From Flavobacteriales bacterium (GTDB taxonomy: Bacteria > Bacteroidota > Bacteroidia > Flavobacteriales_D > Crocinitomicaceae), in NCBI GenBank assembly GCA_947462695.1, contig CANHQC010000011.1:1-16040 (forward strand): a DNA stretch of 16,040 bases, in the 5' to 3' direction. Shown in pieces: positions 7,109 through 14,957 of the stretch (positions are counted from its first letter, which is position 1; each line of letters begins with the position of its first letter). The notes beneath the pieces were generated by a model. The model did no database searches. It worked only from the letters and a program-made list of their open reading frames with translations, and was not told the origin of the DNA. The translations under genes and the position numbers were made by a program.

Positions 7109-8395
7109 TTATCTCGCAGTAATATCCACGAAATTTCGTGTTGTTTCTCCAGTGTAAATCTGACGTGGTCGTCCGATAGGCTCTTTGTTTTCTGTCATCT
7201 CTTTCCATTGGGAAATCCAACCTGGTAGACGACCGATAGCAAACATCACAGTAAACATTTCAGTTGGAATTCCAAGTGCTTTGTAAATAATTCCCGAGTA
7301 AAAATCTACATTCGGATATAAGTTCCGTGCTTTAAAGTATTCATCTTCCAATGCCACACGTTCTAGTTTTTTCGCAATATCGAGCATAGGATCAACTATC
7401 CCTAATTTTTCTAAGATATCGTCACACGCTTTTTTAATGATTTTGGCACGTGGATCAAAGTTCTTGTACACACGGTGACCAAATCCCATTAAACGGAAAG
7501 GATCTTCTTTGTCTTTTGCTTTCGCTACCCACTTATCCACATCACCACCATCGTGGTGGATTTTTTCCAACATCTCGATTACTTCTTGATTGGCTCCGCC
7601 GTGTAAAGGTCCCCAAAGCGCAGAAATACCTGCAGAAATTGTAGCGTAAAGATTAGCTTGCGATGAGCCTACTATTCTGACCGTTGACGTTGAACAGTTT
7701 TGTTCGTGGTCAGCGTGTAAAATAAGCAGTTTGTTCAATGCTGATACAACAACAGGGTCGACATCATATTCTTCTGTTGGCATAGCAAACATCATGTACA
7801 AGAAGTTTTTGCAATAGTCGAAATTGTTTTTCGGGTACATGAATGGGTGACGCATGGCATTTTTGTATGACCACGCAGCCAGTGTAGGTAACTTTGCAAG
7901 TAATCGATGCATAGTTAAGTCTTTTGCTTCCGCACTTCTATTTGGATCAAGTGATTCAGGATAGAACGTTGACAAAGAACAAACCATAGCAGAAAGAACC
8001 CCCATTGGATGTGCTTTTGCAGGAAATGCCTCGAAGAATTGTTTCATGTCTTCGTGGACCAAGGTGTGTTTAGTGATGCTATTCGTAAAAGAATCGAGTT
8101 GAGCTTGAGTAGGAAGTTCTCCGTAAATCAATAAATAGGCGACTTCCAAAAAGGTTGCTTTTTCGGCAAGCTCTTCAATTGGATAGCCACGGTAACGAAG
8201 AATTCCTTCCTCACCATCTAGAAACGTAATTGAACTTTTTGTGGCTCCAGTATTTTTGTATCCTGTATCAAGCGTAACGTAACCGGTTGTATCACGTAAC
8301 TTACTTATATCAATTGCTTTTTCATTTTCCGTTCCTGTTATAACCGGAAATTCATACTGTTTACCATCTAATTCAATCTTCGCTACTTCGCTCAT
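7109..8395 (-). CDS. gltA: Citrate synthase (type II, GltA)
   Basis: The 428-residue enzyme condenses acetyl-CoA and oxaloacetate to citrate plus CoA, the first step of the TCA cycle in the cytoplasm. Length and sequence fit the bacterial hexameric type. The oxaloacetate/CoA site motifs are intact: LHADHEQN (226-233, His230), WGPLHGGAN (261-269, catalytic His265), GFGHRVYKNFDPRA (304-317, His307) and NVDFYSG (362-368, catalytic Asp364). The N-terminal small beta domain, KIELDGKQYEFPVITGTEN at 6-24, is also typical of GltA. Cys234 occupies the position that is commonly Ala in HEQNAST, a conservative change. The start ATG at 8395 gives the standard N-terminus. The gene is 131 bases downstream of the dipeptidyl peptidase gene on the same strand and shares its terminator with the convergent methyltransferase gene. 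I am very sure of this call. Confidence 0.98.
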   Translation of the reverse strand: MSEVAKIELDGKQYEFPVITGTENEKAIDISKLRDTTGYVTLDTGYKNTGATKSSITFLDGEEGILRYRGYPIEELAEKATFLEVAYLLIYGELPTQAQLDSFTNSITKHTLVHEDMKQFFEAFPAKAHPMGVLSAMVCSLSTFYPESLDPNRSAEAKDLTMHRLLAKLPTLAAWSYKNAMRHPFMYPKNNFDYCKNFLYMMFAMPTEEYDVDPVVVSALNKLLILHADHEQNCSTSTVRIVGSSQANLYATISAGISALWGPLHGGANQEVIEMLEKIHHDGGDVDKWVAKAKDKEDPFRLMGFGHRVYKNFDPRAKIIKKACDDILEKLGIVDPMLDIAKKLERVALEDEYFKARNLYPNVDFYSGIIYKALGIPTEMFTVMFAIGRLPGWISQWKEMTENKEPIGRPRQIYTGETTRNFVDITAR

Positions 8396-8429
8396 GGTGT
8401 TATTTATTATCGTTTTGACTAAAGTGCCC

Positions 8430-8437
8430 CTAAATTA
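8430..8437 (-). promoter_or_regulatory. Weak candidate -7 element for gltA
   Basis: The minus strand reads TAATTTAG, one mismatch from TAnnTTTG, which would give a leader of about 27 bases before the ATG. A run of eight T residues lies near the -33 position but there is no TTG. The 131-base gap before gltA (8396-8526) otherwise shows no clear hairpin. I list it only as the best available match. Confidence 0.2.
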
Positions 8438-8526
8438 TAAACTATTCTTGTAAAAAAAATGCCCTTTATCTTTTATTTTCAACTAACAATCACGCACTTG
8501 ATGATGTTCGTCTTTTTCTATCTGAT

Positions 8527-10692
8527 TTAAAGGTTTTCTAATGTGTAATTTAACATCATTTGGAACAAGTGATTTCGCGTGTTTCCGCCATAAATCCCAT
8601 GGTTTCGATTAGGGTAAATAAACAAATCAAACTGCTTGTTAGCCTTCACGAGTGCGTTGACCATTTCCATTGCGTTTTGGTAATGCACATTATCGTCTCC
8701 AGACCCATGAATCAGCAGGTATTTTCCTTTCAATTGGTTGGCAAAATTGATGGGTGAATTTTCATCGTATCCTTTCTGATTCTCTTGAGGAGTGCGCATG
8801 AAACGTTCCGTATATATATTGTCATAGTACCTCCAGTTGGTTACCGGAGCCACTGCAATCCCCATTTTGAAGTAATCCGATCCTTTCGTCATGGCTAAAG
8901 AAGTCATAAATCCACCAAAACTCCACCCTTGAATTCCAATACGTGTTGGGTCGACATACGACTGTTCTTGAAGGTATTTAGCAGTTGTAATTATATCTTC
9001 CGTTTCATATTTGCCGAGTTGCAAATACGTTGACTTTTTGAACGCAACACCTCTATACATTGTTCCTCTTGGGTCTACGGAAACAACAATGTATCCTTTT
9101 TGAGCAAGGAGCTGATGGTAGAAATAGTCGTTACCGTCCCACGCGTTAAGGACTTCATTATGGCCAGGCCCGCCGTAAACAGTCATAAAAACGGGGTATT
9201 TTTTTGACGGGTCGAATTGAGGAGGTTTGATCATCCAAGCGTTTAAAGGGTATTCTCCGTTCGGAATGGTGAAAAACACCTTTTCACTCAAATTATACGA
9301 TTTAAGTCGATCGTTAAGCGCTTGATTGTCCTGCAAGGTTTGTAGTACACTTCCATCGGCCTTGCATAATTTATAAACTGGTGGAGTCGAGGCGGTAGAA
9401 TAGGTGTGTATGAAATACCCCATTCCATTCGTGAATTCTGCATCATTTGTGCCAGTTTCAAGGGTGATCGGTTTTAAATTTTCTCCAGTAATTGATATAC
9501 TATATATTCCCTTATCAATGGCAGATGTTTTAGCGGCACTAAAGTAAATCGTTTGCGTTGATTCATTTATTCCGAGAAAATCAATCACATCCCATTTTCC
9601 TTTGGTGAGTTGGGTTGTTTTTCCATCGGTGGTCAGTGCGTAAATGTGATTGTATCCATCCATTTCACTCGTTCTCAGTATCGTTTTTCCATCCGCTAAC
9701 ACATGCAAGTTGTTGTCGATGTCGATGTATGTTGATGCTTTTTCGGTGTAAAATTCTTTTGTAAATGGCTTTTTGACAGAAACATCAACCAGGTGATACT
9801 TCAGTTCATTTTGATGGCGATTAAGTGTTTGTAGGATTAGTTTATTTTCGGTAGACGACCATTTCAGTCTTGGTATATATTCGTATTCACCTAAATCTAA
9901 TTGTGCTGACTTTCCGGATGATAAAGTAACGATATGAGCAGTGACCTTGCTGTTTTTCTCCCCAGCTTTCGGGTACTTATAGGTGTACAGTTCTGGGTAA
10001 AGGTCGTTGTAGTAGGTCATATTGAACTCTTTCACTTCTTGTTCGTCAAATCTGAGGTAGGCAATATATTTACTGTCCGGCGACCAAGCGTATGCTTTAG
10101 TAATGGAAAATTCCTCTTCATATACCCAATCGGTTGAGCCATTGATTACCTTGTTTAGCTTTCCTCCAGAAGTGATTTTTTTAACTTTTCCAGTTGTAAT
10201 CGATTTTACAAACAAGTCATTTTTATAAATGTAAGCCACTTGAGTTCCGTCAGGGGAAAATTCAGCCAGGGTTTGTGGTTGGTGAGCGGTATCCAACGGG
10301 ACAAGCGTTTTTTTTGTCAAATCGAAAATGTAATGTATTGCTTTGTAGCTTCTTCTGTAAATGGGCTCTGTTTCAGAGGTAATGAGCAACATGTTTTCAT
10401 TGGAATTGAATTCGTAGTCGTCAATTTGCAATGGTTTCCCTGCGAATGTGGCTTGTTCTTCAGCGATTAAGATAGTCTGCTCGGTAGGGTTTTCAATGTG
10501 GTTTTTTACAATCCGTTGTTTTGCTCCTTTTCGCTCTATTTTTGAATAATGCACACCATCTTTCATCGTTCTGAATCCTTCAACGCGCGCACTTGAAAAT
10601 TCGTAATTTTTCCAAATTTTCTCGACGGTAATCTCTTGACTAAGTAATGTAGAGTAACTAAGGATTAAACAACTAAGCAGAAATAACTTCAT
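8527..10692 (-). CDS. Secreted dipeptidyl peptidase IV-like S9 family serine peptidase
   Basis: The enzyme removes N-terminal dipeptides, usually with Pro or Ala second, from peptides in the periplasm or at the surface. I chose ATG at 10692, giving 721 residues, because it starts directly with a signal peptide (MKLFLLSCLILSYSTLLSQ). An upstream in-frame ATG at 10764 would add 24 unneeded residues before it. The beta-propeller carries WVYEEEF (189-195), whose Glu193 and Glu194 match the pair that holds the substrate amino terminus in DPP4. The alpha/beta-hydrolase domain has VYGGPG (505-510; Tyr506 oxyanion), nucleophile GWSFGG (589-594; Ser591), Asp666 in HGSGDDNVH and His698 in NRNHGIYGG, so the triad is complete. 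Length is normal for S9B. It lies upstream of gltA with 131 bases between, and diverges from the T9SS-cargo gene. Exact specificity is inferred. Confidence 0.95.
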   Translation of the reverse strand: MKLFLLSCLILSYSTLLSQEITVEKIWKNYEFSSARVEGFRTMKDGVHYSKIERKGAKQRIVKNHIENPTEQTILIAEEQATFAGKPLQIDDYEFNSNENMLLITSETEPIYRRSYKAIHYIFDLTKKTLVPLDTAHQPQTLAEFSPDGTQVAYIYKNDLFVKSITTGKVKKITSGGKLNKVINGSTDWVYEEEFSITKAYAWSPDSKYIAYLRFDEQEVKEFNMTYYNDLYPELYTYKYPKAGEKNSKVTAHIVTLSSGKSAQLDLGEYEYIPRLKWSSTENKLILQTLNRHQNELKYHLVDVSVKKPFTKEFYTEKASTYIDIDNNLHVLADGKTILRTSEMDGYNHIYALTTDGKTTQLTKGKWDVIDFLGINESTQTIYFSAAKTSAIDKGIYSISITGENLKPITLETGTNDAEFTNGMGYFIHTYSTASTPPVYKLCKADGSVLQTLQDNQALNDRLKSYNLSEKVFFTIPNGEYPLNAWMIKPPQFDPSKKYPVFMTVYGGPGHNEVLNAWDGNDYFYHQLLAQKGYIVVSVDPRGTMYRGVAFKKSTYLQLGKYETEDIITTAKYLQEQSYVDPTRIGIQGWSFGGFMTSLAMTKGSDYFKMGIAVAPVTNWRYYDNIYTERFMRTPQENQKGYDENSPINFANQLKGKYLLIHGSGDDNVHYQNAMEMVNALVKANKQFDLFIYPNRNHGIYGGNTRNHLFQMMLNYTLENL

Positions 10693-11044
10693 GGTATTTA
10701 AATTGGTGATGACTTCTTCAACGAAATTAACAATTGTGTTTGTTCGGTAATAGGAGTCGTTCAAAAACTCTCCTAATTTGTTAACAAAATAATAATGCGT
10801 GAGGATGTAAAATGTATTATTTTTGCTTCGGTTAATTAGTGTTCTCCTTGATACTACCTAAGTTTAGTTGAAACCATTGATTAACATAAATGATGTGAAA
10901 TGAGAAACTGATGTTTAATTCAAAAAAAATGGTAGCCCACGTGATTGCGTGCATTGGCGAGCATTTTAGTCGAAAAAGAACGACCCTTTCTTTTTACATA
11001 TCCACAACTCAAGCATCCATTCATCAACATTTTAATTTTACCGT
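10693..11044. other. Divergent non-coding region between the peptidase and T9SS-cargo genes
   Basis: These 352 AT-rich bases carry no convincing gene. They must hold promoters for both flanking genes. On the plus strand there is one full -7 match at 10818-10825. On the minus strand I see only one-mismatch matches (for example TAATTTCG about 40 bases before the peptidase ATG). An AT-only-like hairpin, AAAAAGAA (10973-10980) with TTCTTTTT (10988-10995), lies 49 bases before the cargo-gene ATG. A CACGTG palindrome lies near 10939-10944. Nothing here looks like a known riboswitch or tRNA. Confidence 0.5.
10818..10825 (+). promoter_or_regulatory. Candidate -7 promoter element for the T9SS-cargo/TonB locus
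   Basis: The plus strand reads TATTTTTG, matching TAnnTTTG. The nearest upstream TTTG is at 10777-10780, too far for a standard -33 element. If used, it would give a leader of a little over 210 bases before the ATG at 11045, unusually long for this phylum. Confidence 0.3.
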
Positions 11045-12103
11045 ATGAAAAAAGCAGTACTGTTTTTAGCTTCATTCGTTGCAACAGTTTCGGTTGCACA
11101 AACGAATTGTTCAGATGTATTTATTTCTGAATACGTCGAAGGTTGGTCAAACAACAAGGCATTGGAAATTTACAATCCGACACCAAATTCGATTAACCTA
11201 TCTGGTTACTTTGTAGCGCGTTATTCTAATGGTTCAACCACAGCTACCGTTGCGAATTCAGTTCAACTTTCAGGTGTTGTTGCTCCGTATAGTGTTTACG
11301 TAGCAGTTTTAGAGAAACTCGATCCTAACGGTACTGGTCAAGAGGCTCCTGTATGGGATTCGCTAGTGGCTAAAGCGGACGGCTTTTACTGTCCGGTATA
11401 CAATACATCCAATGCGTTCTATTGGAATGGTAACGACGCAATATTACTAGCAAAAGGAACATTGCCTGCAACTGCTACCGCAAATGTGACGACTTCAGCC
11501 GGATTTGCTATCGTTGATATTTTTGGTAAAATCGGAGAGAATCCAGCCAATGAAACAGGTGTTTCTTCAGGAAATGATGGTTCTTGGACGTCTGGTTTTC
11601 CTTACAGTACGGGTATCGGTGTACAATTAACGAAAGATCATTCATTGCTTCGTAAAGTGGGTATCAAAAAAGGGGTGACAAATCAAGTATCGTTTTTTGA
11701 TCCACTTTTAGAATGGGATTCTATTCCACCGGTTGTTGTTCGTTTGGACGAAAACGGAGACACATTATTCGGAACAAGCGGTAACCCGATCTTGGACGGT
11801 AACTGGTCTTCTTTAGGTGAACACATTTGTTCGTGTGATCCTTCATCATCCGTAGCACAAGTAATACCGGAAGATGAGTTTGTTGTTTATCCGAATCCTT
11901 CAAACGGATTGGTTTTTGTAAAAGGAACATCGAAAATTGCACGTATCCAGGTTGTCAATGCACTTGGACAGCAAATTGCACTTTACAACCACCCTTCGAA
12001 GTCTGTCTTGCAAATCGATTTAACCGAAAATAAAGGCGTTTACTTTATAAAAGTAGTAACTGAGTCTGGAGAGACGACGACAAAACGAATTGTAGTAAAA
12101 TAA
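11045..12103 (+). CDS. Secreted lamin-tail-domain protein with T9SS type A sorting domain
   Basis: The 352-residue product starts with a signal peptide (MKKAVLFLASFVATVSVAQ), then a lamin-tail-like (LTD) beta domain at about 22-265. The LTD features are VFISEYVEGWSNNKALEIYN (25-44), followed by NLSGYFVARYSNG (51-63) and VDIFGKIGENP (157-167). The C-terminus from about 276 is a T9SS type A sorting domain: YPNPSNG (282-288), a beta-sandwich, GVYFIKV near 331-337 and the basic end KRIVVK. The protein should cross the outer membrane through the T9SS, lose its sorting domain and be released or surface-anchored. Extracellular LTDs occur in secreted nucleases and other surface proteins, but no catalytic domain is present here. 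Cysteines at 22, 116, 262 and 264 may form disulfides. It precedes the TonB receptor gene by 54 bases, separated by a hairpin. The ligand is unknown. Confidence 0.9.
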   Translation: MKKAVLFLASFVATVSVAQTNCSDVFISEYVEGWSNNKALEIYNPTPNSINLSGYFVARYSNGSTTATVANSVQLSGVVAPYSVYVAVLEKLDPNGTGQEAPVWDSLVAKADGFYCPVYNTSNAFYWNGNDAILLAKGTLPATATANVTTSAGFAIVDIFGKIGENPANETGVSSGNDGSWTSGFPYSTGIGVQLTKDHSLLRKVGIKKGVTNQVSFFDPLLEWDSIPPVVVRLDENGDTLFGTSGNPILDGNWSSLGEHICSCDPSSSVAQVIPEDEFVVYPNPSNGLVFVKGTSKIARIQVVNALGQQIALYNHPSKSVLQIDLTENKGVYFIKVVTESGETTTKRIVVK

Positions 12104-12119
12104 TTTTTGCCCAATGTTT

Positions 12120-12144
12120 GAGGCCGGTCTTCCGGCCTCTTTTT
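12120..12144 (+). terminator. Strong intrinsic terminator-like hairpin before the TonB receptor gene
   Basis: GAGGCCGG (12120-12127) pairs perfectly with CCGGCCTC (12132-12139) around the loop TCTT, followed by five T residues (12140-12144). It lies 16 bases after the T9SS-cargo stop and ends 13 bases before the receptor ATG at 12158. That leaves no room for a promoter between them. It could terminate most transcripts or act as a partial attenuator or 3'-end stabiliser. Confidence 0.9.
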
Positions 12145-12157
12145 GTCCCTATAAACC

Positions 12158-14947
12158 ATGAACAAACTTCTTCTATTAGCGCTGTTTTCTATTGCCTCTA
12201 TTCATGCTGTAGTTGGGCAAACCTCCGTTCTTTCGGGAACGGTAACTGATGATGTGACCAAACAACCTGTTGTTGGAGCAAAATTGTTGATCACTCCTCA
12301 ACTTCGTTCGATTTCAGATCCTGATGGGAATTATGAGATTAAGAATATACCGTTTGGTAAATATACCATGGTGGTGACCATGCCATCGTTTGATACGTTG
12401 CGAATAGAGTTGAAGGTAGACAAAGCTCAACAGAGTTACAACGTAGTGTTAGGTGGTAGTCAAGAGTTAGAAGAGGTTAAAGTTATTGGAAACTTGGTGT
12501 CTGATCGAAAGACTCCCGTTGCTGTCACAAAAATATCGACCCAAAAAATTACGGAAGAATTAGGTTCCCGTGATTTACCCATGTTGTTAAATGGTACTCC
12601 TGGTATTTACGCCACGCAAACCGGAGGTGGAGATGGTGATTCGCGCATCAACGTGCGCGGATTTGACCAACGGAATGTGGGGGTTCTTATTGATGGAGTT
12701 CCGGTGAACGACATGGAAAACGGTTGGGTCTATTGGTCCAACTGGTTCGGATTGGATGCGATTACATCAACTGTGCAAGTTCAGCGAGGACTTGGAGCAA
12801 CCAAATTAGCCATGCCATCTGTCGGTGGTACAATTAACATCCTGACTCAGGGTGTTGGAAACCGCAAAGGATTTTCCTTCAAACAGGAATACGGTACAGG
12901 AAACTTTTTACGGTCTACATTCGCATACAATTCAGGTATGTCGAAAGAGGGCTGGGGATTAACACTTTCCGGATCTTACAAACAAAGCGATGGTTGGGTT
13001 GATGGAACGCAAAGTGAGGGCTTTTTTGGGTACATTAAGGTCCAAAAGAAAATCAACAAGCACCTTGTGTCATTTTCTGCGTTTTCAGCGCCTCAACAGC
13101 ACGGTCAACGTTCGTTCAATCAAGCCATTCAATATTGGAATTCCGATTATGCGCAAGAGTTGGGTGTTCCGCTCGATTCCAGTGCAAGCTTTTTCAATCA
13201 GGGCGTTCGATACAACCAACACTGGGGGTACCGATCTGAAACCGTTCGAGACGACAATGGTAAAGAGCTGTATTCGACTAAACGCGTCATGCATGAGCGC
13301 TTGAACTATTACAATAAACCACAAATAACACTGAAAGATTTTTGGAAAGTCAACGAAAAACTTTCCATATCCAATTTGGCATACGTTTCTATCGGTCAAG
13401 GTGGAGGAACCCGTTTGTCCAACTCATCCGTATTGAGGGATGAAAACGGGTTAATTGATTGGGATCAAATCATTCAAGAGAATCAGGTAAGTTCGTTATT
13501 TGGCACTCCGAATGTCGATCCACTTTACCATCCCACACTGATCAAGTCCTCGCAAGTATTGTTGGCGAGTGTAAACAACCATTATTGGGTTGGTTACCTT
13601 GGTCAGTTCAATTATGAATATTCCAAGCGCTTGGTTTTCTCAGGAGGATTGGATTACAGGTATTACCGAGGGGAGCATTACCAAGAAGTAACAGACCTTT
13701 TGGGTGGAGACTATTACCTCGATGCAGCGGATCAAAATGCATTCAGTTCAATGAAAGTTGAAGGAGATAAGATTGCGCTCCAACCGTTTAACAACCACCG
13801 AGATGGATTAGTTAATTGGTTTGGTGCTTTTGCCCAAATGGAATATACAGGTACGCGATGGACGTACTTTGTGAACCTTTCAGCAATCTATTCTGGGTAC
13901 AAAGGAATTGATTACTTCCGTGAGCGAGAGTTGAACATTGGAGACACTACCTTATTAATCGGAAATGATCCAGTGGTTTACGATGGACAAGTTTACAATA
14001 CCACATCGGAAGGGTTAGAATACAACAACACGGGTTGGAAATACCTGCCGGGAATGACCTTTAAAATGGGAGGAAGTTACGCGCTAACTGAGTTTTCTAC
14101 TGTTTTTGTGAATACTGGTTACCTGTCGCGTACACCTCAGTTCAGTAACGTGGTAGATAACAACACGAATACCTTCTTCCGCGAAATTGTCAATGAGAAA
14201 ATTCTTGCGTTTGAGGGGGGGTACAGTTTTGCCAACAAAAGTTTTGGTGTGAATGTCAATGGGTATTTTACGAACTGGCAAAACAAACCATTCCCTTTTG
14301 GTATTCAAGTTCCTGATCCGAATGATCCGTTGGAATTTGTGCGTATAAATGTAAACGGTATGGATGCCCTTCACTATGGTGGGGAGATTGACGTCGCTTA
14401 CAAGCTGAACAAGAAATGGTCAGCAGAATTCATGTTTTCTTTGGGAGATTGGACGTGGAATTCATCTGAGACGGTTTTTATCCCTCAATACGACAGTTTA
14501 GAAATTACCTTTGATGCGAAAGGGGTACATGTGGGTGATGCAGCTCAAACGGCAATTGCTGCAGCTATTCGTTTTGATCCTATAAAACACTTGTATTTTA
14601 AAGTGCAAGGACAGTACTTTGATCGGTATTATTCGCAATTTGATCCATTTACCTTACAAGGAAAATTTGCTGGTCGTGAAGCATGGAGAATTCCGGCTTA
14701 CTACCTTGTTAATATTTTTGGAGGATATAAATTTGATTTGAAAGAATTTGATTTAGTAGTAAATGGTTCAATCACGAACTTCACGGATCTCGGATCTGTG
14801 TTCGATTGGAAAATTTTACGAAACGATTTTATCTCTGATGCTTCTGATAATCGCAATAATCCGTTCCAAAATTCGGATGCGCAGTCGGCAACAGTGATGT
14901 ACGGAATGGGATTCCGTTTTAATTTATCCCTAGCAATACAATTTTAA
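12158..14947 (+). CDS. TonB-dependent outer-membrane receptor with N-terminal carboxypeptidase-regulatory-like domain
   Basis: The 929-residue receptor imports a ligand across the outer membrane using TonB-ExbBD energy. It has a signal peptide (1-20, cleaving near VVGQ) and a CarboxypepD_reg-like domain at about 24-100 (LSGTVTDDVTKQPVVGAKLL at 25-44, DPDGNYEIKNIPFGKYTM at 54-71). A TonB-box-like EEVKVIG follows at 105-111. The plug spans about 115-235, with RINVRGFDQRNVGVLIDGVP at 163-182 and SVGGTINILT at 221-230. A long 22-strand-type barrel follows and ends in an aromatic strand finishing LSLAIQF. No partner SusD gene adjoins it, so it is not a classic SusCD pair. The next gene begins 10 bases after its stop, so the two are almost certainly co-transcribed. 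The substrate cannot be told: siderophore, vitamin, peptide and nucleic-acid breakdown products all remain possible. Confidence 0.95.
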   Translation: MNKLLLLALFSIASIHAVVGQTSVLSGTVTDDVTKQPVVGAKLLITPQLRSISDPDGNYEIKNIPFGKYTMVVTMPSFDTLRIELKVDKAQQSYNVVLGGSQELEEVKVIGNLVSDRKTPVAVTKISTQKITEELGSRDLPMLLNGTPGIYATQTGGGDGDSRINVRGFDQRNVGVLIDGVPVNDMENGWVYWSNWFGLDAITSTVQVQRGLGATKLAMPSVGGTINILTQGVGNRKGFSFKQEYGTGNFLRSTFAYNSGMSKEGWGLTLSGSYKQSDGWVDGTQSEGFFGYIKVQKKINKHLVSFSAFSAPQQHGQRSFNQAIQYWNSDYAQELGVPLDSSASFFNQGVRYNQHWGYRSETVRDDNGKELYSTKRVMHERLNYYNKPQITLKDFWKVNEKLSISNLAYVSIGQGGGTRLSNSSVLRDENGLIDWDQIIQENQVSSLFGTPNVDPLYHPTLIKSSQVLLASVNNHYWVGYLGQFNYEYSKRLVFSGGLDYRYYRGEHYQEVTDLLGGDYYLDAADQNAFSSMKVEGDKIALQPFNNHRDGLVNWFGAFAQMEYTGTRWTYFVNLSAIYSGYKGIDYFRERELNIGDTTLLIGNDPVVYDGQVYNTTSEGLEYNNTGWKYLPGMTFKMGGSYALTEFSTVFVNTGYLSRTPQFSNVVDNNTNTFFREIVNEKILAFEGGYSFANKSFGVNVNGYFTNWQNKPFPFGIQVPDPNDPLEFVRINVNGMDALHYGGEIDVAYKLNKKWSAEFMFSLGDWTWNSSETVFIPQYDSLEITFDAKGVHVGDAAQTAIAAAIRFDPIKHLYFKVQGQYFDRYYSQFDPFTLQGKFAGREAWRIPAYYLVNIFGGYKFDLKEFDLVVNGSITNFTDLGSVFDWKILRNDFISDASDNRNNPFQNSDAQSATVMYGMGFRFNLSLAIQF

Positions 14948-14957
14948 TAATTGATTC

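Noticed and set aside
10693..10764. 24-residue N-terminal extension of the DPP-IV-like peptidase from ATG at 10764
   Set aside because: It would bury the signal peptide, which starts exactly at the internal ATG at 10692; the extension is not signal-like.
10973..10995. AT-rich hairpin AAAAAGAA/TTCTTTTT as a terminator
   Set aside because: The stem has only one G-C pair, so it would be unstable, and no transcript is expected to end there; noted only as part of the leader.
10945..11130. 61-codon plus-strand frame spanning the start of the T9SS-cargo gene
   Set aside because: It runs out of frame through the cargo gene's signal peptide and has no family features.
13085..13399. 104-codon frames on both strands inside the TonB receptor gene
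   Set aside because: Both are shadows of the receptor's coding frame; the barrel sequence in the main frame is unbroken.
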